Below the pieces are notes generated by a model. The model searched no databases, had not been told where the DNA came from, and saw nothing but the letters and a program-made list of their open reading frames with translations. Positions 1-6,483 of a DNA stretch of 25,416 bases are shown piece by piece. A program made the translations under genes and the position numbers. The DNA is from a virus, in the IMG/VR virus record IMGVR_UViG_3300017971_000722, positions 1-25,416 of that record. One strand, 5' to 3'. The stretch's first letter is position 1, and the number at the start of each line of letters is the position of its first letter.

Positions 1-80
1 ACTAAATAAAAACAAAGAATACTACAACACAACAGAATAAAAAGATAGAAAACAAAACTACAAACAAAACAGATAAGAGT

Positions 81-137
81 ATAAAGTAGAGAGAAGGGCG
101 GGTATAGTAAATAAAGTAGTAAGGGCGGTATAGTTAA
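81..137 (+). repeat. Two-unit imperfect tandem repeat
   Basis: Unit 1 (81-110) and unit 2 (111-137) both begin ATAAAGTAG. Both then contain AAGGGCGG followed by TATAGT, separated by slightly different numbers of bases. The G-rich core stands out in an otherwise AT-rich stretch. Repeats of this size in a phage leader could be repressor or replication-protein sites, or slippage products. The sequence does not decide between these. Confidence 0.6.
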
Positions 138-439
138 AAGATAATGTTAATGTATAATAAGAGAGATAGAGAAAAGATAGGGTTGATAGGCTGATAGTTG
201 ATGGCTGATTTCCCTGCCATATCTGCACCAAAATCGCCATCTGCCAAACGCCTAAGACCCTTGATATATAAGGCTTTCAGCAGCATTGAAGATCGGGCAT
301 TGTCATAAAAGAATCGAGTAAAAAGGAGTGGTTTTCTGCTCTGGCGAATGGCAGTTGGCGGGGGCGGGTGACAGTGCAATCAGCAGAAAATTTCAGGTTG
401 GTCTCCGGGGGAACCTTAGAACGTATTACAAATTAAAAA

Positions 440-468
440 TTGAGATTTTTTAATATCTAGGATAAAAT
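440..468 (+). promoter_or_regulatory. Sigma70-like promoter
   Basis: TTGAGA at 440-445 is followed by a 17-base spacer and TAAAAT at 463-468. Each hexamer differs from consensus at one or two positions and the spacing is ideal. A transcript would begin near 475, only a few bases before the ATG at 482. That first gene would then be almost leaderless and would lack a ribosome binding site, which none of its upstream bases supplies anyway. Confidence 0.4.
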
Positions 469-481
469 ACCAAATACAAAA

Positions 482-850
482 ATGACCAGTTTTTTAAAAC
501 CAAAAGCATGTTCCATATGTGGTCGAGCATTACCACTACAAAGGAACTATGCTGCTAAATACTGTTCTGACTCTTGTAGATCTATTGCATCTAAAAATTG
601 GGCATGTAACCAAATGGTCTGTACAGTCTGCGGTGAACCTTCTGGAAACAAAAAATACTGTTCTTCCTTCTGTAAAGAACAAAGGAAAGAATCTAAAAAG
701 AACAGATGTCTAATCTGTGGAAATCTAACTACAAACGAAAAATACTGCTCTCGTAAATGTTTCGGAATGGCCGTTGGTAAATGCAATAACCTTTTTCTGA
801 AAAACAGAAAACATATCAACCATAACTTTTGGGCTTTTTTTAATTTCTGA
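482..850 (+). CDS. Small protein with three tandem Cys4 zinc fingers
   Basis: The 122-residue product has three copies of a Cys4 knuckle: C10-C13-C28-C32, C47-C50-C60-C64 and C76-C79-C89-C93. Each has the form CxxC, then YCSxxC. This spacing fits small treble-clef or MYND-like zinc-binding units, which occur at the N-termini of phage HNH and other nucleases. No nuclease domain follows. The remaining tail (about 95-122) is basic and aromatic, so this may be a free-standing nucleic-acid-binding protein or the remnant of an endonuclease. The ATG at 482 has no Shine-Dalgarno sequence, but a promoter-like element ends 13 bases upstream. Gene reality is well supported by the repeated cysteine pattern. 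The function is inferred. Confidence 0.7.
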   Translation: MTSFLKPKACSICGRALPLQRNYAAKYCSDSCRSIASKNWACNQMVCTVCGEPSGNKKYCSSFCKEQRKESKKNRCLICGNLTTNEKYCSRKCFGMAVGKCNNLFLKNRKHINHNFWAFFNF

Positions 851-900
851 AAAATATAATACAGAATTTTTTGGGGAGCTTTTTAATAGGAGGATGTACA

Positions 901-1281
901 ATGGCAAAAAAACAAAACCTCATCCAAGTAATATTCACAACCCCTAAAGGATCCCCCCTCGGCAGAGTACGCGAATGGGAGACTCGCAACGACTTCTACC
1001 AATGTTTGAACCAGCTCAAAGAATATTATTTAAGGAGTTATGAAGACTGGATTCACAAAATGGATGAAACCGAAGATGGAACACCTAGGTATGGTTGGAT
1101 GCATGAACAGGGACGCGATTCTGAACTGACTATTAAATGGTGCCACTATGATGAAGTTGGAATGTTGGATGCTGGTTGGATCAAAAAGGAAAACTATAAA
1201 ACTGTAGAAGAATTTCCAGAAGTCTTATCTAAGCTAATAGAGGAGACTACACGAAATTTCAACAGTAGGTTGGAAGAATGA
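901..1281 (+). CDS. Hypothetical protein (126 aa)
   Basis: I do not recognise this family. The frame is open from 871, but the ATG at 901 is preferred because a strong AGGAGG lies at 888-893, and the codons before it read as non-coding. The product is soluble, acidic overall and rich in Trp, Tyr and Glu. It has no signal peptide, membrane segment or cysteine motif. A TATAAT hexamer at 855-860 could be a -10 box, but no good -35 is present. The stop overlaps the start of a 38-codon membrane ORF in an ATGA junction, so the two are probably translated together. Confidence 0.7.
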   Translation: MAKKQNLIQVIFTTPKGSPLGRVREWETRNDFYQCLNQLKEYYLRSYEDWIHKMDETEDGTPRYGWMHEQGRDSELTIKWCHYDEVGMLDAGWIKKENYKTVEEFPEVLSKLIEETTRNFNSRLEE

Positions 1282-1394
1282 AACCACCTTATAGAGACCT
1301 CCTACTACCACTATTCTTACCCATCATCTTACTGCTATCCCTGCTAATAATCCTCTCATGGAAACTCTATCAACGAGGCCGCTATGTCTACTAA
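1278..1394 (+). CDS. Tiny single-pass membrane protein (38 aa)
   Basis: This short frame runs from an ATG overlapping the upstream stop (ATGA) to a TAA inside the next gene, overlapping its start by 11 bases. The product has a charged N-terminus (MKPPYRD). A continuous Leu/Ile-rich helix covers about residues 8-28, followed by a basic tail (KLYQRGRYVY). That layout is a one-helix inner-membrane protein. Such products in phages include holin-like, spanin-like or toxin-like peptides, but nothing here picks one. The gapless position between two genes and the clean hydrophobic segment support a real gene. Its upstream purine-rich sequence (GGAAGA) is a weak ribosome binding site. Confidence 0.55.
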   Translation: MKPPYRDLLLPLFLPIILLLSLLIILSWKLYQRGRYVY

Positions 1395-1773
1395 AAAATT
1401 CTCTGAGCTAGGCAAAGATGACCAAATCCGTTTACGCTCTGATATTGATGTGGCCTCCTCAGCCTTAGGGCAGGATGACTACGAGCCTCCCTTCGACCAC
1501 CCCACACGCCACCGCTTTGCCCAGTACGGGCTTTGCGCAACGTGCAGGTATTTGAACTATGCCTGCTCACAGTTCCGAGTGCTGCACTGCCGCTGTTCAG
1601 AGCTGGAGATGAATCTCACCGAGGACCATCCAGTGAAAGAGTGTACCAGCTACACCAACCGCCATGCCCTGTCGCTGAACGAGATGAAGGAGATCGCTTG
1701 GATCATTGACATTGAGAATGATCCCATTGGCTTTAAACTTTTAGACAAAGAAAACGAAGGAGAAGAAAGATGA
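1384..1773 (+). CDS. Cysteine-rich, probably metal-binding protein (129 aa)
   Basis: Six cysteines cluster in the middle of the 129-residue product: C51, C54, C61, C69, C71 and C87. The first four fall within the motif CATCRYLNYAC and nearby HCRC. This suggests a zinc or possibly iron-sulfur site, with no recognised enzyme family. The flanks are acidic and end in a Glu/Lys-rich tail. Codon use is richer in C-ending codons (1440-1700) than in the neighbouring genes, hinting at a separate origin. The start overlaps the end of the 38-residue membrane ORF. The stop overlaps the next start as ATGA, giving coupled translation. Confidence 0.65.
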   Translation: MSTKKFSELGKDDQIRLRSDIDVASSALGQDDYEPPFDHPTRHRFAQYGLCATCRYLNYACSQFRVLHCRCSELEMNLTEDHPVKECTSYTNRHALSLNEMKEIAWIIDIENDPIGFKLLDKENEGEER

Positions 1774-2222
1774 AGAAAAGAATGATGAGTATTATTGTAG
1801 TAGTATTCACCCTAGCACTCTTAGGTGCTATTGTATCCACAGCAGCACAAGCCCAGACGCCGACAAAAGAGCTTCTGTTCAAATGGTCACAGGATGCGAA
1901 CGACATAGCAGACCCCTACTTTAGGGGCTGGAAGGTGTACATCACCGAAACCAGTGGCACCGACTACCAACCGTTCGCTACGGTGCTGTATGTGGGGCCA
2001 TCACAAGACGTCTATACTTCAACTGAAACCCTTACAATGCCAGATGCACAGGAGCACACTTACTACTTTGTTATCACAGCGTATAATGAATTTCCTGGTG
2101 AAATCATAGAGGAGACAGGCTACAGCGAGGAACAGTCTGTGCTGATTGCCCTTACTCCTTATCCGCCTGGTAGCATACCGTTCCAATTCACTGTGGAAAT
2201 AGTAATAGAAGAGACGCCATAA
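1770..2222 (+). CDS. Exported fibronectin type III-like protein
   Basis: The 150-residue product opens with a textbook Sec signal. It has a KKR start, a hydrophobic core (residues 7-23) and an A-Q-A-Q cleavage region near 28. The mature part is a single FN3-like beta sandwich. The markers are the LLFKWSQDAND strand, the GWKVYITE strand and the HTYYFVITAYNE strand, with a final YSEEQSV strand. FN3 modules bind sugars, proteins or surfaces and are common in phage virions, but a signal peptide on one suggests export to the periplasm or cell surface. The gene overlaps its upstream neighbour as ATGA, and its TAA shares a base with the following ATG (TAATG). It is the smaller partner of the next gene, which has the same fold. 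Confidence 0.75.
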   Translation: MKKRMMSIIVVVFTLALLGAIVSTAAQAQTPTKELLFKWSQDANDIADPYFRGWKVYITETSGTDYQPFATVLYVGPSQDVYTSTETLTMPDAQEHTYYFVITAYNEFPGEIIEETGYSEEQSVLIALTPYPPGSIPFQFTVEIVIEETP

Positions 2223-3019
2223 TGATAAGGAAAGCTACTGTGATATTGCTGCTACTGCTAATGGCGGTAGCAGCAATGGTAATAGGAAGCCCTGCTGTTA
2301 TCCTAGCATCAGATGTTACCTTAACCTGGGATGCTAACAGCGAATCTCATTTAGCTGGTTATAAGGTGTATTATAAAAAGCAGAGCAGTGGTCCTTCTTA
2401 CGACGGAACAGAAGCTGAACAAGGATCTTCTCCAATCACAGTTTCATTACAGGACCTTGCAGATATAGACAATCCAACCTATACACTAACAGGTTTCCCC
2501 ACAATAGACAATGATAATTACTATTGCTTTGTAGTTACTGCATATGCTATCTCTGAAGAAGATGGTCAGATCTTGGAAAGTGACTATAGTAATGAAGCCT
2601 GTACAGAGCATGAAGGAGGAATTATTCCCTATCCTCCATTAAACGCGCCAACGCTAATAGCTGTAGTTGAAGGTGTTGAAGTGGTAATTCCTGATACACT
2701 ACCAGCCAATATAAATTCAGAGAATCCAAGCATAACCGTAGCCGTCAACGTAGCAGGAGACATTACTAAATATAATAATGTGCTTATTGTAGTGGAAATC
2801 TATGATGCAGATAACGAATCAGAAGGCATATTATATGTCAATGGTGTAGAAGTTAAGGTGTTGTTTGGAGTGAAAGACGATTCTTTAGACAAGGTGGTTA
2901 CGGAAGTATCAATCCAGACAGATATAACTCTATGGAATGAAGGTATGAATACAATTACATTTGAGCATGTAGAGACTCTTGGTTATAGGGTAGATAGTAT
3001 AAATTTGCAATTTAATTAA
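2222..3019 (+). CDS. Exported FN3 protein with C-terminal beta domain
   Basis: This 265-residue protein has a long Sec signal (about 1-30, ending near VILA-SD), then an FN3 domain at about 31-127. Diagnostic strands are VTLTWDAN, LAGYKVYYKK and YYCFVVTAYA, ending in SDYSNEAC. The C-terminal part (about 140-265) is another all-beta module. It contains GILYVNGVEVKV and a closing stretch TLGYRVDSINLQF, resembling jelly-roll carbohydrate-binding modules. I cannot name the family. Two cysteines (in YYCF and NEAC) could form a disulphide after export. It is coupled to the preceding FN3 gene by TAATG, so the two are probably made together and may form a surface complex. Similar FN3 wording is familiar from Desulfobacterota proteins. 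Confidence 0.75.
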   Translation: MIRKATVILLLLLMAVAAMVIGSPAVILASDVTLTWDANSESHLAGYKVYYKKQSSGPSYDGTEAEQGSSPITVSLQDLADIDNPTYTLTGFPTIDNDNYYCFVVTAYAISEEDGQILESDYSNEACTEHEGGIIPYPPLNAPTLIAVVEGVEVVIPDTLPANINSENPSITVAVNVAGDITKYNNVLIVVEIYDADNESEGILYVNGVEVKVLFGVKDDSLDKVVTEVSIQTDITLWNEGMNTITFEHVETLGYRVDSINLQFN

Positions 3020-3097
3020 GGATGGTGTGGGAAGCGTACTCTATGAACAAGCTTGGCACTGTGATTCAGAACAGCAGAGTAGAGGTAATTAATAATA

Positions 3098-3502
3098 ATG
3101 TTTGAAGCAGTAGTGAACATTCTGGCTATGTTTGGTTTGATGGTAATAGTGAGCATTGCCTACCTAAAGATTAAAGGGAAGCTGGAGATAAGCCATATAT
3201 CTACCAAACCCAAAACTGCCACCTACGATGTGCCGCCAGAGCACGTAGGAGAGCTGCTGGAGCTGCACTACGAAATTGATTCCTTGAACCGGGCTTTGAC
3301 TTCCAGCTATGGTATTGAAAGTAAAGAGCACTGGAGAGCTTTATTGGTAGAAAAAGAACTGTTTTATTTCAGTAAGATTGAGACGCTGGCTAGATTGTTT
3401 GGTAATGCTGCAGAGCACTTTCAAGATTACTCTGATCCACCCACTCCAAGCATTAACTTCAACACGAATAAGATTACGGTTTACTTAGAGAACCGCAAAT
3501 AA
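3098..3502 (+). CDS. Membrane-anchored hypothetical protein (134 aa)
   Basis: An N-terminal hydrophobic helix (about residues 4-24) is followed by a basic stop-transfer stretch (KIKGKLE) and a soluble, helical region. The predicted layout is one transmembrane anchor with a cytoplasmic or periplasmic helical domain. No known motif is visible. A GAGG lies about 12 bases upstream of the ATG, which is somewhat far. The 78 bases between the preceding stop and this start hold only a 27-codon frame. Function unknown. Confidence 0.65.
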   Translation: MFEAVVNILAMFGLMVIVSIAYLKIKGKLEISHISTKPKTATYDVPPEHVGELLELHYEIDSLNRALTSSYGIESKEHWRALLVEKELFYFSKIETLARLFGNAAEHFQDYSDPPTPSINFNTNKITVYLENRK

Positions 3503-3522
3503 ATTTACAAGGAGAAAATACT

Positions 3523-3726
3523 ATGTTGATTAAAACGGAAAAGGACAGCGGCAGAGAAGTATATGTGAATGTGTTGGGGATGAACTATGCTGAGAAGAAA
3601 CCTAACGGTACATGGCAGCTATCATTCCCCGACAGCCACTCCATTATAGTGGCAGAGAGGTTTGGCGAGGAGCTGAAAGACGCTGTTAATATCTTAAAAA
3701 TCCACTACAGGGAGAAGAATAGATGA
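3523..3726 (+). CDS. Small hypothetical protein (67 aa)
   Basis: A strong ribosome binding site (AAGGAG at about 3510) precedes the ATG at normal spacing. The 67-residue product is soluble and mixed alpha/beta, with a YAEKKPNGTWQLSF strand pair and an amphipathic C-terminal helix. No motif identifies it. Its stop overlaps the start of the aldo/keto reductase gene as ATGA, so it belongs to the same translational unit. Function unknown. Confidence 0.65.
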   Translation: MLIKTEKDSGREVYVNVLGMNYAEKKPNGTWQLSFPDSHSIIVAERFGEELKDAVNILKIHYREKNR

Positions 3727-4517
3727 AGCTCTGCTTAGGCACAGTGCAGTTAGGCTGTGGAACCTACGGAATAAATAGAAATGTAGAAGATCAACATACT
3801 GCTCTCAACATGTACAGAGCAGCCAGGGACTGCGGCGTGGAGTACTTTGACTGTAGTTTTGAATATGGCGATTCTTTAGAAAGACTGCTCTATGCCATAG
3901 GCAAAACCGGCTCTTATAGCGAACCAAAACTAATAGTGAAGCTAAATCCCAATGATGGAGTTAGACAGGTAGAAGTGATGCAGTGGTTTAGAGATGGCCA
4001 TGATTGCCGGTGTCTCATGAGTCATGGCCCCACTGGAGCCAGCTTTAAAGATTTATGGGGCAGGTGGTGCGAGCGCCTGGGCTGCTCTGTCTACTCGCCG
4101 CAAGAAGCACAGGCGGTGAGTGAGTGGGCTGACGTAGTGCAGCTACCTTACAATGTATTGGATCAAAGACTGAAGGATTATCCAGACATCAACTACGAAC
4201 CTATGCTACGCAGCATATTTCTACAAGGACTGTTGTTGATGAAAGATATACCACCTTGGGCAGATCGCTACGTTGCTCCTGTGCAGCGTAAGGCTGCTGA
4301 GTATGGCATCTCCACTATGGAGTTGTGCTTGTGGTTTGTGGAGAGCACTTTCCCAAATACCTTAGTGAGCTTTGGTGCTGACAGTCCCAGACAGATTGAA
4401 GAGGTAGCAGAGGTAGCTAAGAAAGCAGAGAAGAAAGTACATGAGCTAGGGTTTCCTTACTTTGCCTATGGCTTGCAGTGTGATGAGCTGCGGGTAATAG
4501 ATCCGAGGTTTTGGTAA
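3723..4517 (+). CDS. Aldo/keto reductase family oxidoreductase
   Basis: The 264-residue product begins with the family signature LGTVQLGCGTYGINR. It keeps the whole catalytic tetrad: D43 and Y48 in FDCSFEYGD, K73 in LIVKLNP, and H101 in LMSHGP. The family uses NADPH to reduce carbonyls or, in sugar pathways, to oxidise or reduce sugar intermediates. The protein is shorter than typical (about 300), but the terminal SFGADSPRQIEE motif, where the cofactor phosphate binds, is present. It overlaps the next gene by one base (TAATG). In bacteria, reductases of this type often sit beside SpsF/NeuA-type cytidylyltransferases in surface-glycan clusters. The same pairing here suggests a role in nucleotide-sugar synthesis, and the substrate cannot be read from the sequence. 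Confidence 0.85.
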   Translation: MKLCLGTVQLGCGTYGINRNVEDQHTALNMYRAARDCGVEYFDCSFEYGDSLERLLYAIGKTGSYSEPKLIVKLNPNDGVRQVEVMQWFRDGHDCRCLMSHGPTGASFKDLWGRWCERLGCSVYSPQEAQAVSEWADVVQLPYNVLDQRLKDYPDINYEPMLRSIFLQGLLLMKDIPPWADRYVAPVQRKAAEYGISTMELCLWFVESTFPNTLVSFGADSPRQIEEVAEVAKKAEKKVHELGFPYFAYGLQCDELRVIDPRFW

Positions 4518-5203
4518 TGGGAAAAATAGTAGGAGTTGTACAGGCTAGAACAGGCAGCACTCGATTGCCTCGCAAGGTTCTGCTAGAAGTAGAAGGGTAT
4601 TCTGCGATAGAGCTGCTGTTTAGCAGAGTAAAGCAATCTGTGTTTGTAGATGAATGGTGGTTAGCTACTACAGAGTTAGATGAAGATGTGGTATTGTCTA
4701 TAGTAGCCAAGCTTTCTGGTCTTAAAGTATACAAAGGCAGTGAGGAGAATGTTCACAACCGCTTCTGTCAGATTGCCTACTTGTCGGAAGCTGATTACTT
4801 GGTGCGGATAACGGGAGACTGTCCTTTTATGGACCCAATGGTAATTGACTATGTAGTTTGCACCCCAGGAGAATGGGATTACTGCTCTAACATTAGACCT
4901 GTGCGCACTTTCCCTGATGGCTTGGATGTTGAAGTGTTCAGCAGAAGAAAGCTCTTCAGTACGGCCAATAGCTCTAGTCCAGAGGTGCAGGAGCACGTGA
5001 CACCTGGTATGTACAATGAGGCCGACAGCCATTGTGTTGAAAGCGTAGCTGACTTCTCCCACCTACGGTGGACTCTGGACTACCGGGAGGACTGGAATCT
5101 GATAAAAACCTGCTGGAAGTATTTTCTGCCTCGTAGAGATTTTAGCTGGCTGGAAGTGCTGGCATGGCAGACTAAATATTATCCTATGTCACTTTGGAGA
5201 TAG
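4517..5203 (+). CDS. SpsF-type cytidylyltransferase
   Basis: The 228-residue product matches the SpsF / CMP-sugar synthetase-like family of GT-A-fold nucleotidyltransferases. It has the nucleotide-binding loop QARTGSTRLPRK (residues 9-20) and GSEENVHNRF (74-83). It also has the metal-site motif RITGDCPFMDP (97-107), PDGLDVEVF (133-141) and the late EHVTPGMY and RWTLDYREDW motifs. Members activate an acidic sugar, such as a nonulosonate, with CTP for surface polysaccharide or flagellar glycans. The frame is open from a TTG at 4511, but the ATG at 4517 overlapping the upstream TAA is preferred, with GAGG nine bases before it. No NeuB-like synthase is present in the window, so any pathway is incomplete or uses host precursors. 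Confidence 0.85.
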   Translation: MGKIVGVVQARTGSTRLPRKVLLEVEGYSAIELLFSRVKQSVFVDEWWLATTELDEDVVLSIVAKLSGLKVYKGSEENVHNRFCQIAYLSEADYLVRITGDCPFMDPMVIDYVVCTPGEWDYCSNIRPVRTFPDGLDVEVFSRRKLFSTANSSSPEVQEHVTPGMYNEADSHCVESVADFSHLRWTLDYREDWNLIKTCWKYFLPRRDFSWLEVLAWQTKYYPMSLWR

Positions 5204-5207
5204 GGTA

Positions 5208-5663
5208 ATGGAAAAAGTTAGTGATAAAATAACTGCTTTGCAGGAAAAGTTCTCTTGGCTAGAAGGGTTTATTGCTGAGATTGTACAGAAAGAAATTCCT
5301 CCTAGACAGTGGCTCTATGAAAATGGATTTTTTAGAATAAAACTCAACTGGACTAGGTTTGACCATGTGACTCCTCTGGCTCAAGCTTTCCCCGGTTTTG
5401 GTCTTATAGAGATATATATGCGCAAGGTTGATAGGCATCCAAAAAGTCGTAGCAGAGAATCTGCTGAGGAGTTGTTGAAAGATATCATAGTACATGAGAT
5501 TAATGAGTATTTTGGGGTGGTAGATACTCCGCATGTTGCTTGGCGAGAAAACAAGGAAGCGCAAAGAGTAAAGGAGTTCTTAAATAGCAAGGGCATTTAT
5601 AGATCTGAAACTATAAATGGTGTTTTAAATTCTAAGTCAACTAAGGAGTCTAATGGAAGATAA
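5208..5663 (+). CDS. Hypothetical protein with a zincin-like HExxE segment
   Basis: The 151-residue product has no recognised family. Residues 92-109 read DIIVHEINEYFGVVDTPH, with H96, E97, E100 and H109. The helix followed by a histidine is reminiscent of small zincin-like phage proteins, but the canonical second histidine of HExxH is absent, being E100 here. It could be a degenerate or divergent metal-binding protein. The ATG at 5208 follows a GGAG about ten bases upstream and lies four bases after the cytidylyltransferase stop. The 3' end overlaps the next gene by 11 bases. Confidence 0.6.
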   Translation: MEKVSDKITALQEKFSWLEGFIAEIVQKEIPPRQWLYENGFFRIKLNWTRFDHVTPLAQAFPGFGLIEIYMRKVDRHPKSRSRESAEELLKDIIVHEINEYFGVVDTPHVAWRENKEAQRVKEFLNSKGIYRSETINGVLNSKSTKESNGR

Positions 5664-6483
5664 AATGATAAAACGTATTTTGTCTATTATGGCAGTGGTG
5701 TCTATTGTCATCGTTCTGCTGTGGGATGCGCACCAGCGCTCCCCGCTTACTAGGGCCACTAGCATAGTGTACCGAATGGCCAACAAGCTGGAGGACTTCC
5801 GACAAACTGGGGACTTTGAGGGGTTGTTTTTTGATGTAGAAGCTAACAAGCACATTGTTGGGCTGAGTGGAAAGTTCTACGGCTATGTGCAGTGGACGCA
5901 GATAGTAAGCAAAAAGAAACATTTTTGGGAAGCAGCTGAGATAGAAATCAACGGGGTTAAACAATACAACTACTGGAATCAGTACTGCTATGTGCTCGCA
6001 CAGATGTTGGACAATTACTTCAAGGCTGCTGGTATTACGTCTGTAATTCTTATTATAAAGGCTGACAGAATTGGTGCTCCGCTACTGCCTGTCGGCTACC
6101 CGGCTGAGGCTTGTAAGGAGAAGGGCTACTGCGGCTTTTGGTCCTATCATATGGTCAATGCAGTAGTGACAAACAGTGGTGATTCTTATGTATATGATTT
6201 GAGTTGGAATAATGTTGGTCCTATGTTGCTGGGTGAATATTTGCAGAAAAGATTTCGGAATCCAAGACATACTCTTCATCTGTGTGAGGTAAATAATGTG
6301 AGACAATTAGAGCAGTTTTTGGTACCAGTGAAAGGTGGTGAACCATACTATGGAACATTTTTGGAGTGGGAAGTTTTTAGCCAAGTGCAAGGGCCAGAAG
6401 TACATGACGGTATACTGCCAGGCGATAGAACAGTATATAAAGAATCAGGAATTACCGGATTGGATTTTCCTACACCCTTCTGA
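5653..6483 (+). CDS. Exported transglutaminase-like cysteine protein
   Basis: An N-terminal hydrophobic helix (residues 8-24, after MIKR) anchors or exports the 276-residue protein. The soluble part contains a plausible transglutaminase/papain-like triad. C112 lies in [15 protein letters not shown] at the start of a helix that ends in an AAGI turn. H166 lies in [11 protein letters not shown], and D182 in YVYDLSW. Order, spacing and surrounding strands match the family, whose members act as peptidases, amidases or crosslinking enzymes. An outward-facing enzyme acting on peptidoglycan or surface proteins is plausible. The ATG at 5653 is chosen for the AAGGAG four bases upstream; ATG 5665 is an alternative. 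The last 26 or more codons overlap the terminase frame, which is unusual. Confidence 0.65.
   Translation: MEDKMIKRILSIMAVVSIVIVLLWDAHQRSPLTRATSIVYRMANKLEDFRQTGDFEGLFFDVEANKHIVGLSGKFYGYVQWTQIVSKKKHFWEAAEIEINGVKQYNYWNQYCYVLAQMLDNYFKAAGITSVILIIKADRIGAPLLPVGYPAEACKEKGYCGFWSYHMVNAVVTNSGDSYVYDLSWNNVGPMLLGEYLQKRFRNPRHTLHLCEVNNVRQLEQFLVPVKGGEPYYGTFLEWEVFSQVQGPEVHDGILPGDRTVYKESGITGLDFPTPF

Larger units (their letters stand above)
1..481. other. Non-coding leader region with a composition change near 180
   Basis: No convincing gene is visible here. Bases 1-180 are very AT-rich and purine-biased on the + strand, with runs built from A, AC and GA. Bases 181-420 are clearly richer in G and C. Reverse-strand frames stay open for up to about 80 codons, but without a good start or ribosome binding site. 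The region contains a short tandem repeat (81-137), a small hairpin (395-399 pairing with 412-416) and a promoter-like sequence at 440-468. It probably serves as the upstream regulatory region of the rightward gene block. Confidence 0.5.

Noticed and set aside
134-379. 81-codon reverse-strand frame in the leader
   Set aside because: It starts at a TTG without a ribosome binding site and runs through the repeat and low-complexity bases. A short FGADM stretch hints at a known enzyme family, but nothing around it agrees.
395-416. Hairpin AGGTT/AACCT
   Set aside because: The stem is only five bases and no T-run follows, so it is neither a convincing terminator nor a recognisable structured RNA.
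3022-3105. 27-codon frame between 2222-3019 and 3098-3502
   Set aside because: Its ribosome binding site is too close to the ATG, it has no hydrophobic or motif content, and it overlaps the next start.
6335-6403. GTG 6335 or ATG 6350 as terminase start
   Set aside because: Both lengthen the overlap with the upstream gene. ATG 6350 remains possible because GGTGGTG precedes it, so the choice of 6404 is provisional.
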